Shown: positions 5,913-10,312 of the stretch, piece after piece
How the letters are laid out: each line of letters begins with the position of its first letter
Numbering within the stretch: the first letter of the stretch is position 1
Assembly: GCA_031272415.1 (NCBI GenBank)
Contig: JAISTU010000046.1
Span: 1 to 10,312 of the forward strand
Length of the DNA: 10,312 nucleotides
Reading direction: 5' to 3'
Source of the DNA: Bacteroidales bacterium
GTDB lineage: Bacteria; Bacteroidota; Bacteroidia; Bacteroidales; WCHB1-69
Made by a program: the position numbers and the translations under genes
The notes under the pieces: generated by a model
The model's database searches: none
What the model was told of the DNA's origin: nothing
Seen by the model: the letters and a program-made list of their open reading frames with translations, nothing else

Positions 5913-7052
5913 TTAAATAATTTTTCCTGTCCACAACTCTTTCAAAAAATCTAAAACAGGATAAATATCTACGCCGTTCATTGTCCGAAACCTGCAATCG
6001 TGCGACACGGCTATAAGTTTTGCATTAGGATAATCTTCGGCAAATGCTTTCAATCCCTTTGTATGCCGAGATTTTATTTCTTCGCAGGATTTTATTTCTA
6101 TTGCCACTCGACCGTTGCCAATAATGCAATCTATTTCATAGCCACTTGTTGTACGCCAATAAGTTAGTTTTTCATCCGTGTTTGTATAACCTAAATATGC
6201 TATAATCTCTTGAATAACAAAGTGTTCAAAAGCGTGTCCGTAATCATTTGTACCTTGTATCAAATCTTTGCGTTTCATCAAATAATTGGCAATGCCTACG
6301 TCAAAATAATAGAATTTGGGAGCCGTAATTCCTTGCCGTTTTTTTGTGCCCGTAAAGCCATCAATCAAATAACCAATGAGTGTTTGTTGCAAAATATTGA
6401 AATATTCTTTTACGGTAGGAGACGTTACACCACAATCTTGTGCAATATTTTTATAGACAACCATTTCGCCATCGCTTTGAACTGCAATTTCCATAAAGCG
6501 AGTAAATGACTGTAAATTACGAGTGATAGCCTCTGCTCTTATTTCTTCGTTTAAATACTCTCCAATGTAGGCTTGCAGGCGACGATTAGCATTATTTATG
6601 GTATAATGTCTCGGTAACATGCCATTATTAACAGCCCTGTCGAGATTAAAATCAGGAATTTCTGCACTGACAAGCGGATAAAGTTGTGTCCGCAAAGCCC
6701 TACCTCCAAGAAGATTTGCACCAACTCGCATCAATTTTCTCGCACTCGAACCGCAAAGGATGAATTTCAGATTTTTGTGCATAATAAGCCAATGAACTTC
6801 GTCAAGCAACTGCGGTATTTTCTGAATTTCATCAATGATTACAATTGTGCTGTCATCTTTGTTCTCCAATTCTTCACGTAACAGAGACGGATTTCTTTGT
6901 AGTCGCTCAAATTCGTTGCTTTTTAATAAATCGTAATAAACGGCATTTGGAAAAAGTTTTTCGAGTAAAGTACTTTTTCCTGTTTGCCTTGCTCCCCACA
7001 AAAATAAAGAATCTTCTGTAATTTCTTCTAATTTTAATATTCTGTTAAACAT
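5913..7052 (-). CDS. AAA_14/DUF4143 family ATP-binding protein
   Basis: A 379-residue ATPase. Walker A is WGARQTGKSTLL (19-30), Walker B is VIIDEIQKIP (71-80), CGSSARKL (100-107) is a sensor-like segment, and GGRALRTQLYPL (116-127) is the conserved arginine block. The C-terminal DUF4143 part carries a PD-(D/E)XK-like set: FEHFVIQEI (275-283), YEIDCIIGNG (305-314, Asp308) and AIEIKS (317-322, Glu319 and Lys321), so nuclease residues appear intact. Family members are abundant and multicopy in Bacteroidota and archaea; their cellular role is unresolved, though links to DNA or mobile elements have been proposed. The gene is flanked by direct copies of its own leader, unlike any other gene here. 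Its promoter is at 7102-7123 and a 14-bp palindrome lies in the leader. The ATG at 7052 agrees with the usual family start; no Shine-Dalgarno sequence is visible. Confidence 0.9.
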   Translation of the reverse strand: MFNRILKLEEITEDSLFLWGARQTGKSTLLEKLFPNAVYYDLLKSNEFERLQRNPSLLREELENKDDSTIVIIDEIQKIPQLLDEVHWLIMHKNLKFILCGSSARKLMRVGANLLGGRALRTQLYPLVSAEIPDFNLDRAVNNGMLPRHYTINNANRRLQAYIGEYLNEEIRAEAITRNLQSFTRFMEIAVQSDGEMVVYKNIAQDCGVTSPTVKEYFNILQQTLIGYLIDGFTGTKKRQGITAPKFYYFDVGIANYLMKRKDLIQGTNDYGHAFEHFVIQEIIAYLGYTNTDEKLTYWRTTSGYEIDCIIGNGRVAIEIKSCEEIKSRHTKGLKAFAEDYPNAKLIAVSHDCRFRTMNGVDIYPVLDFLKELWTGKII

Positions 7053-7109
7053 AAATTCAATTTTAATTTATCATGATAAAATAAAGTATCATTTTATTTT
7101 ACAAAGATA
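7011..7109 (-). repeat. Direct repeat, proximal copy (functional ATPase leader and start)
   Basis: This is the partner of 5805-5903. It contains the intact -7 box, leader, ATG and first 14 codons of the ATPase gene. Its right edge lies in the promoter, so the repeated unit is promoter core plus leader plus 5' coding sequence. Confidence 0.92.
7067..7080. promoter_or_regulatory. 14-bp perfect palindrome in ATPase leader (candidate operator)
   Basis: TTTATCATGATAAA lies between the predicted transcription start (about 7096) and the ATG. Its position would suit a repressor site or an mRNA structure, but no regulator is identified. The core palindrome occurs twice in the distal repeat. Confidence 0.4.
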
Positions 7110-7123
7110 CACAATTTCTTCAA
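7102..7123 (-). promoter_or_regulatory. Promoter of the ATPase gene
   Basis: On the minus strand: TTG, 11 nt ending GTG, then TATCTTTG (-7 box at 7102-7109). Immediately upstream is the heptamer repeat (AATTAAAAATTAAAAA on the plus strand, 7122-7137). The leader to the ATG is about 45 nt. Confidence 0.7.
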
Positions 7124-7222
7124 TTAAAAATTAAAAAGTAAAAAATAATAAAGGTAAACCTCACAACTAATATCGTTATGAGGTTTACAAACGTAATATG
7201 GTATGTTTATGTTAGAAAATTT

Positions 7223-8437
7223 TCAAAACTTGCTGAATTTTGCGGTGTGTGTTCCGATTTTGATAAAATACACTCCTTGGGGTAAACGCGAAATATCAAT
7301 TATTATTTCGGATTGTTGATTGTTGATTGTTGATTGTTGAACATGCCCTAAAATATCTATAATCTCCACATTTTCAATATCTTTTGATTGCACATTTTTA
7401 ATTTTTAATTCAGATGTGGCAGGATTAGGATAAACAATAAAAGAGGACGCAATCAATGTATTTTGAGCGATAGATAGCGTTTCGCCGGTATAAATATAAT
7501 ATTGGCTTTGTGATTTTTTATATGCCCCTGTGAGTGTGTCTTGTGCATATAATACCCTGTATCTGAGCCTGTTATTGTCATAATCAAAGGTTTCTTTACT
7601 CTTTTGGACAAAACCCAATAATTCCAATCCTAACACGGCTTCTGACTCTTTGATTTTATAATCGGCAGTGTAAGTGTAACTAATTGAAAATATGGTTATT
7701 TTGCCTAAAATCGGTAAAATAGGGTTATCAATTTTCCCTTCAATTTTTGTTATGTCAAAGTGTGTATTGTAAGTGATTTGCAATTGAATGGTATCTAAAC
7801 TGATGCCGGAAATAATACCTGTGGTGTCCAAGCCTTCCAATAATGCGTCTAATCCATTGAAAATCAGCCACCCTGATTTAGGTCTAACATCTCCACTTGC
7901 ATAAGTGAGAAAAATTTGCATCGAAGTTATCCACGAAAGTGAGTCATAATTATAACTTTCCACGCGAATGGTATCGCAAGGCAACATGTCAATATCTATC
8001 GACAAAAGTGCTATTTTTCCAATGTAATCAAAACTTCTTACGCCAATGTAATGGACTCTTGTTTTTGTGGTGTCTGCCATAAAAAACGTATTTTGCAAAT
8101 AGTCCAATGTCCTTGCAATTGTGTCATAAATCCATGATTCTGTTGCAGTTAACTGACCATTTGTAAAAGTTTCCGTTCTCAAAGGGCGATTATCAGAATT
8201 GTAAAAATAAGCCGTAGAATCAACTCTATTGCCGGCTTTGGTTACTTCTGCACTCACCTTTTCGGCAACATTGTACGCTAAATAAGTTGTCGAACTACGA
8301 GTAGAATCTACTCCCTCGCCATCAAATATATATGTTGCATAGCCTATCGGCAACTCGTCAAGTGATTTTTTTGCACTTTGTTGCGCTGTCGCACTCATAG
8401 CAACTATTCCTAATAAACTAAAAATCAATCTTTTCAT
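7223..8437 (-). CDS. Secreted protein with T9SS type A sorting domain
   Basis: A 404-residue protein. MKRLIFSLLGIVAMSATAQQ is a good Sec signal peptide with likely cleavage after the ATA before QQ. The C-terminal 70 residues (about 335-404) form a Por/type IX sorting domain: FIVYPNPATSELKIKN, then VEIIDILGHV, then ISRLPQGVYFIKI and a Lys/Phe-rich end. It should cross the inner membrane by Sec and the outer membrane by T9SS, ending on the cell surface or released. The middle (about 30-325) is beta-rich and I recognise no catalytic domain; segments such as YFYNSDNRPLRTETF resemble repeat-like surface proteins. A (GATTGTT)4 array encodes residues 366-376 inside the sorting domain, and a heptamer-repeat sequence encodes ELKIKN. 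It has its own promoter and appears monocistronic. Confidence 0.85.
   Translation of the reverse strand: MKRLIFSLLGIVAMSATAQQSAKKSLDELPIGYATYIFDGEGVDSTRSSTTYLAYNVAEKVSAEVTKAGNRVDSTAYFYNSDNRPLRTETFTNGQLTATESWIYDTIARTLDYLQNTFFMADTTKTRVHYIGVRSFDYIGKIALLSIDIDMLPCDTIRVESYNYDSLSWITSMQIFLTYASGDVRPKSGWLIFNGLDALLEGLDTTGIISGISLDTIQLQITYNTHFDITKIEGKIDNPILPILGKITIFSISYTYTADYKIKESEAVLGLELLGFVQKSKETFDYDNNRLRYRVLYAQDTLTGAYKKSQSQYYIYTGETLSIAQNTLIASSFIVYPNPATSELKIKNVQSKDIENVEIIDILGHVQQSTINNQQSEIIIDISRLPQGVYFIKIGTHTAKFSKF
7311..7340. repeat. Heptanucleotide tandem repeat (GATTGTT)4 in coding sequence
   Basis: Four exact GATTGTT units plus GA. The unit is 7 nt, so gain or loss of one unit shifts the reading frame upstream of the last 28 residues of the T9SS sorting domain. 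Confidence 0.9.
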
Positions 8438-8467
8438 GATTCACAATAATTAAAATTTAAAAAAATA

Positions 8468-8489
8468 CAAAGATACACCTTTTTGTCAA
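8468..8489 (-). promoter_or_regulatory. Promoter of the T9SS cargo gene
   Basis: Minus strand TTG-N11-TATCTTTG, with the -7 box at 8468-8475, preceded by the heptamer repeat (8488-8503). The core is about 31 bp upstream of the ATG at 8437. Confidence 0.7.
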
Positions 8490-8775
8490 TTAAAAATTAA
8501 AAACTCTTTTTTTTAGAGTGTAGAAGTGAAGAGTGTAGATTTTTTTTTGCATTTTGGGATAAATTTGTTATAAAATTGGATAAAGCATGCCTTACACGAG
8601 TGCTATAAAAAAACTCATTTTTACCTTACTTTTGATATAGAGACGCGATACGTTATGCCTCAATATTTCAATTAAGTGCTGCGAAACTAATACATTATAA
8701 AAGGAACTTATAAAAAATAATGAGAGGGAGAAAAAGAAAAGGGGTATATGCTGAAAAAATCGTACCCTTAAAATC

Positions 8776-8808
8776 AAAAAGTGCGTAGTTATGAGCCACG
8801 CACTTTTT
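8776..8808 (-). terminator. Hairpin terminator downstream of tRNA-Glu
   Basis: AAAAAGTGCGT (8776-8786) and ACGCACTTTTT (8798-8808) are a perfect 11-bp inverted repeat. Allowing one more wobble and one G-C pair gives 13 bp closed by a 7-nt loop. On the minus strand the 3' arm ends in five T, about 50 nt after the tRNA-Glu 3' end, fitting a rho-independent terminator. The T-tract is symmetrical, so it could also act on the plus strand. Confidence 0.6.
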
Positions 8809-8857
8809 CTTATAAATAGAAACGTAATGAATTTTAGTGTAACTTTAATTAGTTTAG

Positions 8858-8929
8858 TAGTCAGTAGGGGAATCGAACCCCTGTTGCAAGGATGAAAACC
8901 TTGTGTCCTAGCCACTAGACGAACTGACC
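8858..8929 (-). tRNA. tRNA-Glu (anticodon TTC)
   Basis: The minus strand folds as a cloverleaf: acceptor GGTCAGT with ACTGACT (G1-U72 wobble), anticodon stem CAAGG/CCTTG around loop TTTTCAT giving anticodon TTC, and T arm AGGGG-TTCGATT-CCCCT. The 3' CCA is not encoded. It is divergent from initiator tRNA-Met and has its own promoter upstream. Confidence 0.96.
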
Positions 8930-8957
8930 AAAAAACTTAAAATATTTAAACCGTTTG

Positions 8958-8965
8958 CAAAGATA
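8958..8965 (-). promoter_or_regulatory. -7 box of tRNA-Glu promoter
   Basis: GTGTATCTTTGC on the minus strand contains TATCTTTG. A TTG lies 10 nt upstream, one less than in the three protein-gene promoters. The box is 28 bp before the mature tRNA 5' end. Confidence 0.65.
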
Positions 8966-9268
8966 CACTTTTTTTCAATACAAAAGTTAAATTTGCGAAA
9001 AAAAATTTTTCATTTTTTTACAAATTTTCCTCAAAAAAGACCTTATTTACGCTCTAAATACATGTATTATTATCTTGAATATCAATTATTTACAATAACA
9101 AAAATGAGGCTCAATTTATGCAGAAAAAAAAAGTTTAAATTGGCAAATTTTTTCTTTGATTTTACAAAAATAAAAAAAAACACTGCTTGAAAGCCTTATT
9201 TTTCCACGAATGAGAAAAAAAAGTAAAAAAAAATATTGCAAAATTAACTTTTAATCCAAAAAATTGTG

Positions 9269-9276
9269 TATCTTTG
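9269..9276 (+). promoter_or_regulatory. -7 box of initiator tRNA promoter
   Basis: AATTGTGTATCTTTGT contains TATCTTTG, 44 bp upstream of the tRNA. The upstream TTG seen in other promoters is replaced by TCC. Confidence 0.65.
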
Positions 9277-9320
9277 TAAAACCCTTGCGTTTTTGAAGGA
9301 ACAAAAAGGAGTTTTTATAC

Positions 9321-9392
<72 letters not shown>

Positions 9393-9550
9393 CAAAATTA
9401 TTTACACGTTAGATCATATAATATGAAAGAGATAATTAGCATTTTCATTGTATTTATACAGCGGACATTGGGCAAACTGCAAGCAAGTAGTTCCAATTGT
9501 TCCAGTTTGTTGTGTTCCTTTACAAAGGATGCTTTTGCTATGCAATGTGT

Positions 9551-9604
9551 TGATTATCAAGCATTTACCCCCCCCCACCAACTGCCTGATTATCAAGCAG
9601 TTAC
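9551..9604. repeat. 18-bp direct repeat flanking a poly-C tract
   Basis: TGATTATCAAGCATTTAC (9551-9568) and TGATTATCAAGCAGTTAC (9587-9604) differ at one base. Nine C (9568-9576) lie between them. The second copy overlaps a 6-bp hairpin, AACTGC (9580-9585) with GCAGTT (9597-9602). Confidence 0.8.
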
Positions 9605-9666
9605 GTGCATTTGAGCAATTAAAAATTAAAAAACACCAATTCAAAATCATCAATCGTCTAATCCAC

Positions 9667-9704
9667 GATTTTAGTAGGATTTGCTTGATTTTCAGGATTT
9701 TATG
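9667..9704. repeat. Degenerate 9-nt GATTT repeat array
   Basis: GATTT starts at 9667, 9678, 9687 and 9696 (spacing 11, 9, 9), as in GATTTGCTT, GATTTTCAG, GATTTTATG. Read on the minus strand it is a series of AAATC units, a pattern I recall from Bacteroidota intergenic regions. Confidence 0.6.
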
Positions 9705-9786
9705 TTGTTTGAAATCTTGTCTATCTTACCTATTTTGTAATTTAATTTCATATAAAATATTTAATAATTTAATACATTTTAAAACT

Positions 9787-9942
9787 ATGGTAATATATCA
9801 AAAGTTTATAACAAAAGTTATCGGAGACAACCGACTGCATAAAAATGCAAAACAAACCATGGAACGTGTACCATGTGAAAAAAGTAAGCATAGTCCGAAA
9901 TGCTTGAAAATAGTAGGGTTTAACAATTTAAAAGGTTTATAA
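9787..9942 (+). CDS. Possible 51-residue small ORF before the TM2 gene (doubtful)
   Basis: ATG 9787 to TAA 9940-9942, ending 5 bp before the TM2 start. It is basic and cysteine-containing (KVIGDNRLHKNAKQTMERV and so on) with no recognised domain. Only its close spacing to the next gene favours it; it lacks a visible promoter or ribosome-binding site and may be chance. Confidence 0.2.
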   Translation: MVIYQKFITKVIGDNRLHKNAKQTMERVPCEKSKHSPKCLKIVGFNNLKGL

Positions 9943-9947
9943 AACGT

Positions 9948-10283
9948 ATGGAACTGCAAAAAATTGACAAGTTTGTCGGAATGAATAACGAATATTTCAC
10001 TCCGCAGGATTTGATGACAATCAAGCAAAAATTAGAGCAAATGGATGACTCGAAATTTGACTTGGTTCAGGGTACTACATTTCAGAAGCCCTCTACAATT
10101 TTGATAATCGCCATCTTACTCGGTTGGGAAAGATTTTGGTTAGATGACATTGGTATGGGAATTTTGAAAGTGGCTACTGGTTACGGTTGCGGTATTTGGT
10201 GGCTCGTGGATATTTTTACCGCCAAAGACAGAGCAAAGAAGTACAACTTTAAAAAGTTTACGCAAGTAACGATGCTGGCGTAA
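9948..10283 (+). CDS. TM2 domain-containing protein
   Basis: A 111-residue membrane protein. The soluble N-terminus (1-47; VGMNNEYFTPQDLMTIKQ) matches the short helical lead of Bacteroidota TM2 proteins. Then come a first membrane segment (about 49-60), the linker ERFWLDDIGMG (61-71), which corresponds to the D-R-F-x-x-G/D turn of the family, and a second segment (about 72-90) ending WWLVDIF before a basic tail. Function in bacteria is unknown. The ATG at 9948 gives the family's usual N-terminus; a later ATG at residue 12 would cut it. The length is normal, so the gene appears complete, with 29 bp of sequence left after it. Confidence 0.88.
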   Translation: MELQKIDKFVGMNNEYFTPQDLMTIKQKLEQMDDSKFDLVQGTTFQKPSTILIIAILLGWERFWLDDIGMGILKVATGYGCGIWWLVDIFTAKDRAKKYNFKKFTQVTMLA

Positions 10284-10312
10284 CGCTATTTTGAAAACGA
10301 GACGGTAAAAAA

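Larger units (their letters stand above)
8438..8857. other. 420-bp intergenic region, no gene supported
   Basis: It holds the T9SS gene promoter, a direct repeat AGAGTGTAGA (10 nt, twice between about 8513 and 8538), T-tracts and the hairpin after tRNA-Glu. A short motif ATAGAGACGCGATACG (8636-8651) resembles one arm of palindromic repeats known from Bacteroidota, but no second arm is present. Open frames here overlap tRNA-Glu and lack protein-like composition. Confidence 0.6.
8930..9320. other. 391-bp spacer between divergent tRNA genes, no gene supported
   Basis: It carries the two outward-facing promoters and many A- and T-tracts. The only other structure seen is the 12-bp perfect palindrome AATACATGTATT (9057-9068). 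The one open frame is Lys/Phe/Asn-rich, as expected from AT-rich non-coding DNA. Confidence 0.6.
9393..9947. other. 555-bp region downstream of tRNA-fMet, no convincing gene
   Basis: Several overlapping open frames exist on both strands but none has recognisable protein composition. It contains a nine-C run flanked by an 18-bp direct repeat (9551-9604), a heptamer-repeat copy (AATTAAAAATTAAAAA, from 9617) with no promoter attached, and a degenerate 9-nt GATTT array (9667-9704). It looks like decayed or repeat-derived sequence. The promoter of the TM2 gene is probably near its 3' end but no clear -7 box is visible. Confidence 0.55.

Noticed and set aside
6210..6509. 99-codon plus-strand frame inside the ATPase gene
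   Set aside because: Antisense shadow of conserved DUF4143 sequence.
5805..7109. Insertion sequence with the ATPase as transposase
   Set aside because: The flanking repeats are direct, not inverted, contain part of the gene itself, and no target-site duplication is visible; the protein is an AAA/DUF4143 ATPase rather than a transposase.
7311..7340. CRISPR-like array
   Set aside because: Units are 7 nt with no spacers and lie inside a coding sequence.
8636..8651. Palindromic repeat arm ATAGAGACGCGATACG
   Set aside because: The complementary arm is missing, so it cannot be called as an element from this window.
8592..8915. 107-codon minus-strand open frame
   Set aside because: It runs through tRNA-Glu and its terminator hairpin and has the Phe/Leu/Ser-rich composition of AT-rich non-coding DNA.
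9414..9653. 79-codon minus-strand open frame antisense to the same region
   Set aside because: No promoter or recognised motif, and it crosses the same repeats.
9448..9942. 164-codon plus-strand open frame after tRNA-fMet
   Set aside because: It reads through the poly-C run, direct repeats, heptamer repeat and GATTT array; the composition is Cys/Ile/Leu-rich with no domain. Only its last 51 codons were kept as a doubtful small ORF.

Overview
The window looks like chromosome from a low-GC member of the Bacteroidota, most likely Bacteroidales-like. The evidence is: a protein with an N-terminal signal peptide and a C-terminal type IX secretion (T9SS) sorting domain; promoters carrying the Bacteroidota -7 box TAnnTTTG, nearly always as GTGTATCTTTG; no clear Shine-Dalgarno sequences; AT-rich spacers; and family members typical of the phylum (Rpn-family nuclease tail, AAA/DUF4143 ATPase, short TM2 protein). 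Species cannot be read from the sequence.

Layout. Positions 1-336 (+) hold the 3' end of an Rpn/PD-(D/E)XK transposase-like gene. Positions 560-2436 (-) hold a two-gene operon, cinA then a yigZ/IMPACT gene, whose stop and start codons overlap by one base. A 251-bp spacer carries two hairpins and a GC-rich palindromic insert. Positions 2688-3893 (-) encode a class I aminotransferase. Divergent from it (4068-5791, +) is a short operon: a RibF-like FAD synthetase lacking its riboflavin kinase half, then a PlsC-type acyltransferase. Convergent to that is an AAA/DUF4143 ATPase (5913-7052, -), followed by a T9SS cargo protein (7223-8437, -), tRNA-Glu(TTC) (-), initiator tRNA-Met (+), a 555-bp zone without a convincing gene, and a TM2-domain protein (9948-10283, +).

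Most genes are housekeeping or metabolic: NMN/pyridine-nucleotide repair, amino-acid transamination, flavin nucleotide chemistry, phospholipid acylation and translation. The unusual part is the ATPase locus. Its leader and first codons recur just beyond its stop codon as a 99-bp direct repeat (90/99 identical, 51 bp perfect). In that second copy the start codon, the -7 box and the reading frame are all broken, so it looks like the fossil 5' end of a sibling gene. The same copy forms a 17-bp perfect hairpin.

Other points of note are a heptanucleotide tandem repeat (GATTGTT)4 inside the T9SS sorting domain, which could shift the frame by slippage; a promoter module shared by three genes and preceded by an AATTTTT heptamer repeat; and a hairpin after tRNA-Glu whose loop copies the tRNA-Met anticodon loop.
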